Shown: positions 52,680-62,189, counted from the first letter of the stretch. The stretch: DNA of 64,000 nucleotides from Bacteroidia bacterium (GCA_020051175.1 JAGVJJ010000010.1:1-64000), one strand, 5' to 3'. Notes: generated from the sequence alone by a model not told the origin. A program made the numbers and translations.

Positions 52680-55370
52680 ATGGAAATATTTACTTTAAAG
52701 TTCAGAAAAGAATACAACAAAATGCTGCTTTTAATAACCGGTATTTTGCTCTGTATTAACACTGCTAATGCTCAAAACACGGTTGTGATACCTGATGCTA
52801 ACTTTGCAGCATGGCTGAATGCAAATATTCCTGCAGCCATGAGTGGAGGATATTTAATGGATACTACGCATGTGGATGTTACCTCAAGAATATCAATAAA
52901 TATTTCAAGCCAATATATTTCCAATATAGATGGTATACAATATTTTAATTCACTTAGAATTTTGGATTGCCATAATAATCAAATAACCAACTTTCCTGAA
53001 TTGCCTGATTCTCTTACTTTTTTGGATTGTAATTACAATCAATTAGTCAGCCTTCCATTACTACCATCGTCCGTTAATCATCTCGAATGTGCTAATAATC
53101 AACTTATATCCATCCTTTCACTACCAGATTCTCTTTTTTATTTAAACTGTAACAATAATCAATTAGGTAGCTTACCAATATTACCCAGCTACTTATCTTA
53201 TATAGATTGCAATTATAACCTTATTAACAATTTACCCTTTTTGCCCAATAGCATTACTCATTTAGAATGTAATGCAAATCAAATAACAAATCTTCCTTCA
53301 TTGCCATCTAATCTTAAATATTTAACATGTATGTATAATCAATTAAGTGGGCTACCTAGCTTACCTGGGTCGCTTATTTTTTTAGATTGTTCCTCTAACC
53401 AAATAACAAGTCTTCCTATATTACCGTCTTCGCTTATAACTTTAACCTGTTTCAATAATCCGCTAGGCAATCTACCTTCATTACCTAGCGCGCTTGAAAA
53501 TCTAAATTGTGCCACAAATCAACTAACTATACTTCCAGTATTACCAAATTCACTTGTGTATTTGCATTGTGGATTGAATCAATTAAATACTCTCCCTGCC
53601 TTACCTGATTCACTTACAATTTTGGTCTGTTCTTTTAATCAGTTAGACAGTCTTCCATCTTTACCATCGTCACTTTATTTTTTGGAGTGCAATTCAAATC
53701 AATTAAGTAGTATTCCTATACTGCCTGCAGCACTGTTATCGTTACATTGTAATTCCAATCAGTTAAACTCTCTTCCTCCATTGCCAGGTTCACTTTCAAC
53801 ATTGTACTGTCAGGATAATAATATTTCCTGTTTTCCTATCTTCCCTTTTTCCATAATCGATTCTTTAAGTTTTAATATATATTCGAATCCTTTTGGTTGT
53901 TTGCCAAATTATATTCCGGCAATGAAATTAGATATATTGTCCTATCCGTTGTGTCAGCCCGGTAATTCAAATGGATGTGGCAACACTGGAGGGATTACCG
54001 GCTTTAGTTACATGGATTTGAACAGCAATTGTATAAAAGAAAGTTCAGACCGGAATTTGAAAAACATTTCTTTAAAATATTATAATAACCTTGGCAATTT
54101 ATTGCAACAAACCTTCACAGCACTTAATGGAATATATCATTTTCCTGATACTACCGCTGGAATTTATACCATTGAGATAGACTCTACAAATATGCCCTTT
54201 GTTCCTCAGTGTTATTCCCCTGGAATAGATTCTAGTTTTTTTCTTACAGGATTAGATACTATTAATTTTTCCCTAATCTGTAAACCTGGAGTTGATGTCG
54301 GAGTTCAATCGGTAATAACAACAGGTTTGGTATTTCCTGGTCAGCAGCACCATCTATGTGTTGTTGCGGGTGATATGACAAAGTGGTACAATCTTAACTG
54401 TGCTTCAGGAACCGGGGGGACGGTTCAGATAACTGTAAACGGACCCGTTAGTTATATGGGGCCAGGGATGGGAGCACTCAGCCCTACCGTATCAGGAAAT
54501 GTATATACATATACTATAGCAGACTTCGCGGGTATTAACAACACAACTGATTTCAACCTGTTATTTACAACCGATACCACAGCACAGGCGGGAGATACTA
54601 TTTGTATAAACGTTGCAGTTACAAGTGATACTTTAGACAATAATATGAGCAATAACAATTACTCATATTGTTACCCTGTAATAAACTCCTATGACCCAAA
54701 TATAAAAGAAGTATACCCGGTGAGTGTACAGCCCGGTTATGATGGTTGGTTTACGTATTCCATTCATTTTCAGAATACCGGTTCCGCACCGGCAATTAAT
54801 ATTCGCCTGGCAGATACTTTAGATGCGAACCTTGATTTAACTACTTTTCAGCTAATCAATTACAGTCATTTTAATCAGACCACACTGGTTGGCAATGTGC
54901 TTACGTTTCGTTTTCCGGGAATTAACCTGCCAGATAGTCTTTCTAACCCGGAAGGTTCTATAGGATTTGTACAATATCGTATAAAACCAAAGCCTAATTT
55001 GCTGGCTGGTAGTCAGATACACAACACTGCACATATTTATTTCGACTATAATCCGGCTATTGTAACCAATACTGCAGAAAGTACGTTTATGATTTCTACT
55101 TCGGTATTTCCGGAAGCATCGGTACATAGTGTAAAAGTTTATCCGAACCCATTTATTGATAATGCTACTTTTGTAATTCAGTCCGAAAAAATAAATGAGT
55201 TGTATTCGTTTGAGATGATGGATGTTTTGGGTAAAAAAGTGTATAAACAGGATGGAATTAATTCCAAAACGTTCCAGGTGCCGCGTAGTACACTTAAGTC
55301 CGGTATATATTTCTATAAAATATATACATCAAAAGAAAATATAGGGACAGGAAAAGTGGTGATTAAATAA
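52680..55370 (+). CDS. Leucine-rich-repeat surface protein, T9SS type A sorted
   Basis: An 896-residue secreted protein with a signal peptide (to about residue 31, NTANAQ). An N-terminal cap (about 32-101) leads to 14 successive LRR units of exactly 20 residues (102-381), consensus LxxLPxLPxSLxxLxCxxNQ, the bacterial LPX type. A SdrD B-like domain begins near ITGFSYMDLNSNC (about 440), a DUF11-like domain with YSIHFQNTGSAPA follows near 690, and a type A sorting domain ends it (VKVYPNPFIDNATF to GKVVIK). It is probably a surface binding protein. The exact period suggests expansion by duplication. Confidence 0.88.
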   Translation: MEIFTLKFRKEYNKMLLLITGILLCINTANAQNTVVIPDANFAAWLNANIPAAMSGGYLMDTTHVDVTSRISINISSQYISNIDGIQYFNSLRILDCHNNQITNFPELPDSLTFLDCNYNQLVSLPLLPSSVNHLECANNQLISILSLPDSLFYLNCNNNQLGSLPILPSYLSYIDCNYNLINNLPFLPNSITHLECNANQITNLPSLPSNLKYLTCMYNQLSGLPSLPGSLIFLDCSSNQITSLPILPSSLITLTCFNNPLGNLPSLPSALENLNCATNQLTILPVLPNSLVYLHCGLNQLNTLPALPDSLTILVCSFNQLDSLPSLPSSLYFLECNSNQLSSIPILPAALLSLHCNSNQLNSLPPLPGSLSTLYCQDNNISCFPIFPFSIIDSLSFNIYSNPFGCLPNYIPAMKLDILSYPLCQPGNSNGCGNTGGITGFSYMDLNSNCIKESSDRNLKNISLKYYNNLGNLLQQTFTALNGIYHFPDTTAGIYTIEIDSTNMPFVPQCYSPGIDSSFFLTGLDTINFSLICKPGVDVGVQSVITTGLVFPGQQHHLCVVAGDMTKWYNLNCASGTGGTVQITVNGPVSYMGPGMGALSPTVSGNVYTYTIADFAGINNTTDFNLLFTTDTTAQAGDTICINVAVTSDTLDNNMSNNNYSYCYPVINSYDPNIKEVYPVSVQPGYDGWFTYSIHFQNTGSAPAINIRLADTLDANLDLTTFQLINYSHFNQTTLVGNVLTFRFPGINLPDSLSNPEGSIGFVQYRIKPKPNLLAGSQIHNTAHIYFDYNPAIVTNTAESTFMISTSVFPEASVHSVKVYPNPFIDNATFVIQSEKINELYSFEMMDVLGKKVYKQDGINSKTFQVPRSTLKSGIYFYKIYTSKENIGTGKVVIK
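52983..53822 (+). repeat. Coding tandem repeat, 14 x 60 bp (LRR units)
   Basis: Fourteen consecutive units of exactly 60 bases with no insertion or deletion, each coding one 20-residue leucine-rich unit that ends in NQ or a close variant. Third-position and loop bases vary, so the units have diverged but the frame and length are kept. Confidence 0.93.
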
Positions 55371-55384
55371 TAAATAATTAAAAC

Positions 55385-55840
55385 ATGCAATCAAGAGCGG
55401 AAACTGTAGAAGAATACATTGATACACTTCCTGAAGACAGGAAAGCAGCAATTACAGAATTAAGGAATGTTATTTTAAAGAACCTGTCGAAAGGTTTTAT
55501 GGAAACCATCAGCTATGGCATGATTGGTTATGTTGTTCCACATACTATTTACCCGGATGGTTATCATTGTGATCCCGATTTACCCCTTCCCTTTTTAAGC
55601 ATTGCTTCGCAGAAAAACTTTGTTGCAGTGTACCACATGGGAATATACAGCAATAAAAAATGGCTGGATTGGTTCGTAAACGAGTATCCAAAACATACAG
55701 ATGCAAAACTGGATATGGGAAAAAGCTGTATGCGCTTTAAAAAAATGGATAAAATACCTTACAAACTTATTGGTGAACTTACAAAAAAGGTAAGTGTTAA
55801 AGATTGGATTGAGGTGTATGAAAATAATATCAAAAGGTAA
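55385..55840 (+). CDS. DUF1801 (YdhG-like) protein
   Basis: A 151-residue soluble protein with the DUF1801 pattern: EEYIDTLPEDRKAAITELR at the start, ETISYGMIGYVVP in the middle, then FVAVYHMGIYSNKK and LDMGKSCMRFKKMDKIPYKLI. The fold resembles frataxin. No biochemical role is established. It lies just after the LRR gene (14 bases) and ends before a strong terminator, so co-transcription is possible though the functions seem unrelated. Confidence 0.85.
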   Translation: MQSRAETVEEYIDTLPEDRKAAITELRNVILKNLSKGFMETISYGMIGYVVPHTIYPDGYHCDPDLPLPFLSIASQKNFVAVYHMGIYSNKKWLDWFVNEYPKHTDAKLDMGKSCMRFKKMDKIPYKLIGELTKKVSVKDWIEVYENNIKR

Positions 55841-55859
55841 AAGGAAGCTGGAAGTATAA

Positions 55860-55906
55860 TAAAAGAGCGGGGCTGTTTTCAATATTGAAACAGCCCCGCT
55901 CTTTTA
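55860..55906. terminator. Bidirectional intrinsic terminator
   Basis: AAAAGAGCGGGGCTGTTT (55861-55878) pairs with AAACAGCCCCGCTCTTTT with one bulged T near the loop, flanked by A and T runs. It separates the convergent DUF1801 and lipoprotein genes. Confidence 0.92.
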
Positions 55907-55915
55907 TTTTATCTT

Positions 55916-56485
55916 TTAATTGATGGTGGTATTGAAAATTAAATCGATATCCGTTTCACCCGGAGCATACGTACCATCCTTAACACCCGGCTGATGGCGT
56001 AAAACAAGACGAACAGTACCGCTGCTCGCTGATTGCGTTTTCCACTTTGTGTTTAACCCCAAAGGTAAAGGCGGTGTGTTACTATCCTGGTCGGTTAGAG
56101 TAACGGCAACATTAACGTTTGTAGGTGTATAGAAAAACAGGTGATCGTTTGATTCATCAGCTATTTCATCAGAAATAGTAACAACCGGGTTTTTGGTTTC
56201 ATCTTTAATAACAACCGTTGCAAAATAGGTTTTATTTGCCAGCAGGTTTATTACATCAAACTGAACTGCAGAGTTGCCTCCATCCCCATCAGGATCGCGG
56301 TATTGAGCTGTAACAGTTGGAGCTACACCAGCTGAATCGGTAAAGGTGAGCTTTACAGTTGTCATTACTTCAGCCGTGTTGGTAGTGCTTGGATCGGCCA
56401 CATCGTCCTCGTCCTTTTTACATCCGGCAAAGAAACTCATTGCAACAACAGTAGCTGCGGTAAGTATTTTAATTGAATTTTTCAT
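55916..56485 (-). CDS. Lipoprotein next to a TonB-dependent receptor
   Basis: A 189-residue lipoprotein with lipobox FFAGC (C22 the lipidated residue). The mature part has an acidic start (CKKDEDDVADP), YRDPDGDGGNSAVQFD with Asp/Gly-rich loops suited to metal binding, and a hydrophobic strand-rich core. It probably sits on the cell surface or outer membrane and captures the ligand for the receptor encoded 82 bases upstream. The family is not one I can name. Confidence 0.7.
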   Translation of the reverse strand: MKNSIKILTAATVVAMSFFAGCKKDEDDVADPSTTNTAEVMTTVKLTFTDSAGVAPTVTAQYRDPDGDGGNSAVQFDVINLLANKTYFATVVIKDETKNPVVTISDEIADESNDHLFFYTPTNVNVAVTLTDQDSNTPPLPLGLNTKWKTQSASSGTVRLVLRHQPGVKDGTYAPGETDIDLIFNTTIN

Positions 56486-56567
56486 AGTGCTAAGTTAGTT
56501 AATTATTGATTAGTCGTATTTTTTATGGTTATTGTTAAGCATTAAAATCAATCATCAGGCCAATTAT

Positions 56568-58886
56568 TTAATCATTAATTGGAATTTTGACACGTAATGT
56601 AATATTGCGACCCATTTCATCGGCATAATAACGCAAACGGTTCATATAATCCCGGTAACTGGTATTTAAAAGATTGGTGCCTCCAAGCCCTATTGTTACA
56701 GGTTGTTTACCCAAATACAATTTTGTTCCCATTTCAAAATTCAAGAGTGTATATGCTGATGGCGGCAAAGCATAATCTGCATTGGGCGGCACCCTGAATT
56801 GCTTGTTCACAAAAATCCCGGAAACAGTGATATAGCTGTCCTTAATCTTATCAAAAGATTTAAAATTATAGGTAAGTTCACCCTGGAGCTTATCAGCAGG
56901 CATCTGGATCAGGTAGTCACCGGTAGTTTTATTGCTGGCCCTTAAGATGGAGGCTTTCCCGGTAAGCATCAGCTGTGGCACAATGTAATAGTTCACCTGG
57001 GCATCAATACCGGTAAAAGCGGCATTTACCTGCGTATATCTGAATGTGGGAAATGCCCCGTGAATGGTAACCGTAGGTGGCATTTCAGGCTGAAGGTAAA
57101 TAAAGTTGGAGATGGCGTTGTAATACGGACTTACTTCAACATTCCATTTCTCTTTTTTGTTATACTGCAATGAAAAGGTCGTATTTACTGCTTGTTCAGG
57201 CTTCAGGGATTTATTACCTATTTCATAGGTTGCCGTTCCATGGTGTATTCCATCGCTGTAAAGCTCATTTACAGCCGGAGGCCTCCAGGCTGTACCTATA
57301 TTGATATTCGCATTAAGGTTATCAGTTAACCTGTAGATTGCTCCAAAAGTGCCCGAAACATTACGATATTCATAAACAGGAGAAACAAGTACATTGTTCT
57401 CAAATTTAAACACCTGCAAATGCCTGTAGTCATAACGTATACCAGCTTCCAGCTGCAATTTTTCCCAGGTCCAGCGTTCTATCCAATAAATACCTCCCGT
57501 ATAATTCCTGTAATTCGGAATAAAATACCGGCCTTCAAATGTATTGGTTTGTGTAAGTCCGCTCACGCCAAAAGTGCCCGTAAAACGCTTTATGGAAGTA
57601 TGTTCCCAGAAAACATCAGCAGAATGCGATGTAATTTCCAACTGAAGCTCAGGCCTGTTCAGTCCTGCCAGCGAATCGCTCAAAGGCTGCTCCTTATCGT
57701 ATTCGCTGCGTATGTTGTACTGCCTTGCATACACCATATTGAGTTTACCGGCATCCCCTGTATACAGGTACGATTTCATTTTGAACAGTTCGTGTTCAAT
57801 GTGCTGATTAGGCCTTTGAATATCGTATGTAAATTCACCCTTTTCGAGTGGCTCTGTACGGGCGATTGCATCCAGCAAATCGGAAACATTGCCAATATGT
57901 GCTGCCGACAGAATACCAATACTGGTGTTGAACTGACTGTAAAATATCTCCGTACCGTAATTCTTTTTTGTCCATCCCAAAGTACCCGAAAAATTATACT
58001 CTTCGGATGAAGTATTCTTTAAGAAGTAGCGGGGAGCAGAAACAGTACCGGACTTCTTAATCGTACCCTGTAAGCGCCAGCTGAGCGGAGAAATGCGTTT
58101 CAAATTCTGTTCCAGTATCCCTGAAATGCTACCAGCCCTTCCGTTACTGTTACCAACCAGGTTCAGCTCTCCGTCAATGCCTGCAGAGTCGCGTAGCTTT
58201 GCAGGCTCTACAAGTATAACTCCAGCCATGGCATCCGGCCCGTAACGTACACTGTTTGCACCTTTTACTACAGTTAAATTAGTAGCAATAAAAGGATCTA
58301 TTTCAGGCGCATGCTCACTTCCCCACTGCTGACCTTCCTGACGGATGCCATTGTTCAGTATTAATATCCTGTTGCTATGAAGCCCATGAATAACAGGTTT
58401 TGAAATACCGGAACCAGTTTGCATCGCAGATACACCGGTTATATTCTTTAATGCATCGCCCAGTGTACGGCCCCGGGTTTCGTCCAGTTCACGGCCTCTC
58501 ATCACATAGCTGCTTTGCGTAGTTTTTTCAGGCGCTTTGTCAAGCACAACATTCACCAGTCCCAGCTCCTGCAAATGGTGCTCAGGATAAAAGTTCTGAA
58601 GCGTATTCCCGTTTATTGTAATAGGCATGGAAATATCCTCACAGCCCATGTGCCTGCAGGTGATGGTATAATTGCCATTGCAAAGCCCGGCAATGATATA
58701 ATTTCCAAGGCTGTCGGTAAGGGCCCCCCTTTTCAGCTCGGGAATATATATTTCAGCAAACTCCAGCGGGTCGCGGTCATGATGGTCAATGACCTTTCCA
58801 ACAAGCGAAAAGGTGCATTGTGCACGAATTACAGTACCAGATACAATACCAATAAAAAATAAAAGAATAGCTTTTTTCATTAACAT
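56568..58886 (-). CDS. TonB-dependent outer-membrane receptor with CarboxypepD-like N-terminus
   Basis: A 772-residue receptor. A signal peptide (to about residue 22) is followed by a carboxypeptidase-regulatory-like domain (about 25-110) and a plug domain from about 125. The plug contains GDALKNITGVSAMQTGSGIS, RILILNNGIRQEGQQWGSEH and VVKGANSVRYGPDAMAGVI. A 22-strand barrel ends in NITLRVKIPIND. The plug loops are like those of receptors for metal complexes and zinc or copper. The neighbours, a His/Cys-rich small protein and an Asp-rich lipoprotein, suggest metal uptake. Start codons at 58886 or 58880 are both possible. Confidence 0.88.
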   Translation of the reverse strand: MLMKKAILLFFIGIVSGTVIRAQCTFSLVGKVIDHHDRDPLEFAEIYIPELKRGALTDSLGNYIIAGLCNGNYTITCRHMGCEDISMPITINGNTLQNFYPEHHLQELGLVNVVLDKAPEKTTQSSYVMRGRELDETRGRTLGDALKNITGVSAMQTGSGISKPVIHGLHSNRILILNNGIRQEGQQWGSEHAPEIDPFIATNLTVVKGANSVRYGPDAMAGVILVEPAKLRDSAGIDGELNLVGNSNGRAGSISGILEQNLKRISPLSWRLQGTIKKSGTVSAPRYFLKNTSSEEYNFSGTLGWTKKNYGTEIFYSQFNTSIGILSAAHIGNVSDLLDAIARTEPLEKGEFTYDIQRPNQHIEHELFKMKSYLYTGDAGKLNMVYARQYNIRSEYDKEQPLSDSLAGLNRPELQLEITSHSADVFWEHTSIKRFTGTFGVSGLTQTNTFEGRYFIPNYRNYTGGIYWIERWTWEKLQLEAGIRYDYRHLQVFKFENNVLVSPVYEYRNVSGTFGAIYRLTDNLNANINIGTAWRPPAVNELYSDGIHHGTATYEIGNKSLKPEQAVNTTFSLQYNKKEKWNVEVSPYYNAISNFIYLQPEMPPTVTIHGAFPTFRYTQVNAAFTGIDAQVNYYIVPQLMLTGKASILRASNKTTGDYLIQMPADKLQGELTYNFKSFDKIKDSYITVSGIFVNKQFRVPPNADYALPPSAYTLLNFEMGTKLYLGKQPVTIGLGGTNLLNTSYRDYMNRLRYYADEMGRNITLRVKIPIND

Positions 58887-58990
58887 TCAGAAAGCATCCT
58901 ATTGGTTAATATAGGAATTAACCAATAGTTGCAGGTTCATGAAATGGTTTAACAACACCGCCTCTAAAGGCAATGTAAAACAAAGTGAAA

Positions 58991-59305
58991 TTAAGCTATT
59001 GGAGGTGCCCGGGCAGGAAGGTTGGTCAGTATGCGTTTTATATAAACACGTTCAACCGATATTGAATAAGTAAACTGTTCTGAAGAATTTATAAAGTGGT
59101 AATCTGCACCCGTTTCCGGGCTGGAATCCCCCAGTGTAAAAACACAAACATCGCAATGATGCTCCAACTCATGAAAGTGCTTTTCATTGGCAGTACAATG
59201 CTTGTCAGACAGGTGTTCAAAGGCATGGACCTGTTTCTCCACCATCGGGAACAGGAACAGCAAGAGTACAGCTATTGAAATATATTTTTGTAATTCTTTA
59301 CGCAT
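58991..59305 (-). CDS. Small His/Cys-rich exported protein of the receptor operon
   Basis: A 104-residue protein starting at ATG 59305, with a signal-like N-terminal helix (ISIAVLLLFLFPMV). The next 30 residues are rich in metal ligands: HAFEHLSDKHC, KHFHELEHHCDVC. The rest is a small strand-rich domain. It resembles the short His-rich proteins often found before TonB receptors in Bacteroidota. A role in metal handling is inferred. Transcription probably begins at the promoter 59315-59346, which leaves almost no leader. Confidence 0.65.
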   Translation of the reverse strand: MRKELQKYISIAVLLLFLFPMVEKQVHAFEHLSDKHCTANEKHFHELEHHCDVCVFTLGDSSPETGADYHFINSSEQFTYSISVERVYIKRILTNLPARAPPIA

Positions 59306-59314
59306 TGTAGAATG

Positions 59315-59346
59315 CAAAGGTAATTTGTTTTGAAGGATATTGCAAA
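59315..59346 (-). promoter_or_regulatory. Promoter of the receptor operon, nearly leaderless
   Basis: Read on the minus strand, TTTG (59346-59343), 20 bases, then TACCTTTG (59322-59315) fits the consensus. Initiation about 6 bases after the box would be near 59309, so the mRNA would have about four bases before the ATG at 59305. Confidence 0.6.
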
Positions 59347-59374
59347 TTTGTATGAGCAAGCTACCGCACGCGCG

Positions 59375-60889
59375 TTACTTCACCAAGGCCATTATTTCTT
59401 CCACATGCTTCCTCTCATTCGACAAGCGAGGCACTTTGTGTTGTCCGCCCAGCTTGTTTTTCGATTCAAACCACCGGTAAAAAGTATTTTCAGGAAGTGA
59501 GCGCACAATGGGCTGTTTGAGTATCATGTTTTTATATCGTTTTGCTTCGTAGTCGGAATTGATGGATTTAAGTGCGTTGTCGAGCATCTCAGTAAAATAT
59601 TCAATGGTACTTGGTTGCTTATCAAACTCAATAAGCCATTCATGAGCGCCACTGCTTGTACCATCCATATACACAGGTGCAGCGGTGTATTCTTTTATCT
59701 GCGCACCCGTTTTTTCACAGGCAATGCTCAAAGCTTTATCAGCATTATGCACCACAACTTCTTCTCCAAAAGCATTCATGAAATGCTTGGTTCTGCCTGT
59801 AATTTTGAAGCGGAAAGGGTTCAATGAAGTAAATTTAATGGTATCCCCTATTTTATACCGCCACAGGCCTCCGGTAGAAGAAATAACAAGGGCGTAATTT
59901 GTATTCAGGTCAACCTCTTCCAGAGAAAGTGTTTTATTGCTTTCACTGCCAGCTTCGTTCATAGGGATAAACTCGTAATAGATGCCATAATCCAGCATAA
60001 GCAGCAGTTCATCCGAATCTTTCTGATCCTGTATCCCAAAAAAACCTTCCGAAGCATTGTACAATTCGAGAAAATTAACATCGGGCTTTTTGAATACAGC
60101 TTTAAACTGCTCACGGTACGGATTAAAATTCACCCCTCCGTGAAAATACACCTCCAGGTTAGGCCACACATCTGCTATAGACGATTTACCCTTAATTTCA
60201 AGAACCCTTTTTACTATCAACAGCATCCAGGAAGGAACACCCGCAAGGCTTACCATGTTTTCATCGGCAATGGCCTGGGAAAGCTTTTCCAGCTTGTCGT
60301 CCCACTTGTCCATCAGTGCTATTGAAATGTCGGGAGCGCGGAAAAATTCGGCCCACATTGGTAAATTATTCATAACAATTGCCGACAAATCACCGTTCTG
60401 GGACTCATAATCGCCATAATGATCCGTTTTGAGGCTGCCGCCAAGGGCGAGGTTCTTGCCGGTAAACAGTTGGGTTTCGGGATACAATGAGCAATAGATG
60501 GCAATCATGTCGCGGCCACCATTATAATGGCATTCATCAAGCGACTCCTTGCTTACGGGGATGTATTTACTTTTGTCGCTGGTGGTACCTGACGATTTTG
60601 CAAACCATTTGATGTCTGTATTCCACAATATATTCTGTTCACCCCTCCGGGTGCGTTCAATAAAAGGTTTTAGACTGTCATAATCCTGCAAGGGAACGGT
60701 ATCCCTGAAATGAGCAGGGTTCTGAATGTTTTTAAAATTGTGTAATTTTCCCCACTCTGTGTCTTTAGCTGATGTAAGCAGCTTGCGCAGGCATTCGTGC
60801 TGAACATCGTGTGGGTATTTCATAAAAAGTTCTATCTGATGCATCCTTTTTTTCATCCACCAGCTGGCGATAGAATTTAGTATGGTCAT
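59375..60889 (-). CDS. GH3 (auxin-responsive) family acyl-adenylating protein
   Basis: A 504-residue member of the GH3 family, acyl-acid-amido synthetases of the ANL adenylating superfamily. The phosphate-binding loop SSGTTSDKSKYIP is near residue 95-107, the second nucleotide motif is YNASEGFFGIQ near 280, and YKIGDTIKF near 345 is the third motif. Plant relatives conjugate amino acids to jasmonate or auxin. Bacteroidota members are common, but their substrate is unknown. It is transcribed towards the metal operon. Confidence 0.9.
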   Translation of the reverse strand: MTILNSIASWWMKKRMHQIELFMKYPHDVQHECLRKLLTSAKDTEWGKLHNFKNIQNPAHFRDTVPLQDYDSLKPFIERTRRGEQNILWNTDIKWFAKSSGTTSDKSKYIPVSKESLDECHYNGGRDMIAIYCSLYPETQLFTGKNLALGGSLKTDHYGDYESQNGDLSAIVMNNLPMWAEFFRAPDISIALMDKWDDKLEKLSQAIADENMVSLAGVPSWMLLIVKRVLEIKGKSSIADVWPNLEVYFHGGVNFNPYREQFKAVFKKPDVNFLELYNASEGFFGIQDQKDSDELLLMLDYGIYYEFIPMNEAGSESNKTLSLEEVDLNTNYALVISSTGGLWRYKIGDTIKFTSLNPFRFKITGRTKHFMNAFGEEVVVHNADKALSIACEKTGAQIKEYTAAPVYMDGTSSGAHEWLIEFDKQPSTIEYFTEMLDNALKSINSDYEAKRYKNMILKQPIVRSLPENTFYRWFESKNKLGGQHKVPRLSNERKHVEEIMALVK

Positions 60890-61125
60890 ATATCTTAAAT
60901 TGAGGTTAAATACTTAATACGCCTGCATATTGCGCAATCATTCGAGCAGGAGCAATACGTAAAGGTATAACTTTGCCGGCAAACATCTGTTATTTCTTTT
61001 TCTGAGCTGGTATCATTTTTTAATTGAACCCGCCTTAAAACATACTGCTTACGGTCTTAATAGTTATTTGACAGAAATTAAAAGTTCATGCCATAAACTA
61101 TTGAACGATTTACGAATAAATAATG

Positions 61126-61133
61126 TACTTTTG
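61126..61133 (+). promoter_or_regulatory. Possible -7 element (TACTTTTG) for the deoxyhypusine-synthase-like gene
   Basis: TACTTTTG fits TAnnTTTG and lies 33 bases before the ATG at 61166. Only a TTG (61101-61103) is present near -33, at a spacing of 22. Confidence 0.45.
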
Positions 61134-61165
61134 CACACGTTAAAAATTAAAAAAAAAATCTGATT

Positions 61166-62140
61166 ATGCACAAAGGACCAATTTCAAATTTTATTGAAAC
61201 ACACTATAAGCATTTTAATGCTGCAGCCCTTGTGGATGCGGCTAAAGGATACGAACTACACCTGAGCGAAGGCGGTAAAATGATGCTAACGCTGGCTGGT
61301 GCCATGAGTACTGCTGAGCTTGGTAAATCACTTGCGGAAATGATTCGCCAGGGAAAAGTGGACATTATTTCCTGCACGGGTGCTAACCTTGAAGAAGATA
61401 TTATGAATCTTGTGGCGCATTCACACTACAAGCGTGTTCCGAATTACCGTGACCTTTCTCCTCAGGATGAATGGGACCTTTTGGAGAATCACTACAACCG
61501 TGTTACAGATACCTGTATACCTGAAGAAGAGGCTTTCAGAAGACTACAAAAGCATATCCACAAAATATGGAAAGATGCGGATGACAAAGGCGAGCGCTAT
61601 TTTCCACATGAGTTTATGTACAAAATTCTGTTGAGTGGCGAACTGAAGCAATATTATGAAATTGACCCTAAAGATTCGTGGATGCTGGCTGCTGCAGAGC
61701 GTAATTTACCGATGGTAGTACCGGGTTGGGAAGATTCCACTATGGGTAATATTTTTGCATCGTATGTAATTAAAAAAGAAATCAAGGCTTCTACCATGAA
61801 GTCGGGGATTGAGTACATGGCCTGGCTTGCGGACTGGTACGTAAGAAACTCGGAAGGCAAAGGAGTAGGCTTTTTCCAGATTGGCGGAGGTATTGCCGGT
61901 GACTTCCCTATTTGTGTGGTACCAATGCTTTACCAGGATATGGAAATGGAAAACATTCCTTTCTGGAGCTATTTCTGCCAGATTTCTGATTCAACCACCA
62001 GCTACGGTTCCTACTCAGGTGCCGTTCCAAATGAAAAAATAACCTGGGGAAAACTGGACATTCATACTCCCAAGTATATTGTAGAATCAGACGCAACCAT
62101 TGTGGCACCGCTGATTTTCGCATGGATATTGCATTGGTAA
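61166..62140 (+). CDS. Deoxyhypusine synthase-family protein
   Basis: A 324-residue NAD-dependent enzyme of the DHS family. The motifs are AGAMSTAELGKSL, CTGANLEEDIM, FFQIGGGIAGDFPICV for NAD, and SGAVPNEKITWGKLD, in which K296 corresponds to the lysine that forms the enzyme-imine intermediate in eukaryotic DHS. Bacteria lack eIF5A. Bacterial relatives act on polyamines (homospermidine-type synthesis), so this is likely a polyamine butylamine-transfer enzyme. No other polyamine gene is adjacent. The leader is A-rich and a terminator follows. Confidence 0.92.
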   Translation: MHKGPISNFIETHYKHFNAAALVDAAKGYELHLSEGGKMMLTLAGAMSTAELGKSLAEMIRQGKVDIISCTGANLEEDIMNLVAHSHYKRVPNYRDLSPQDEWDLLENHYNRVTDTCIPEEEAFRRLQKHIHKIWKDADDKGERYFPHEFMYKILLSGELKQYYEIDPKDSWMLAAAERNLPMVVPGWEDSTMGNIFASYVIKKEIKASTMKSGIEYMAWLADWYVRNSEGKGVGFFQIGGGIAGDFPICVVPMLYQDMEMENIPFWSYFCQISDSTTSYGSYSGAVPNEKITWGKLDIHTPKYIVESDATIVAPLIFAWILHW

Positions 62141-62149
62141 TCTTTATTA

Positions 62150-62189
62150 AAAACGAAGCCTTTTGTATGTTGCAAAAGACTTCGTTTTT
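62150..62189 (+). terminator. Intrinsic terminator after the DHS-like gene
   Basis: AAAACGAAG (62150-62158) pairs with CTTCGTTTT (62180-62188), extended by CTTTTG with CAAAAG across a single mismatch, and followed by T. Confidence 0.85.

Noticed and set aside
52921..53822. CRISPR-like array, because of a strict 60-bp period
   Set aside because: The period is in frame and codes LRR units. No repeat/spacer alternation and no cas genes are present.
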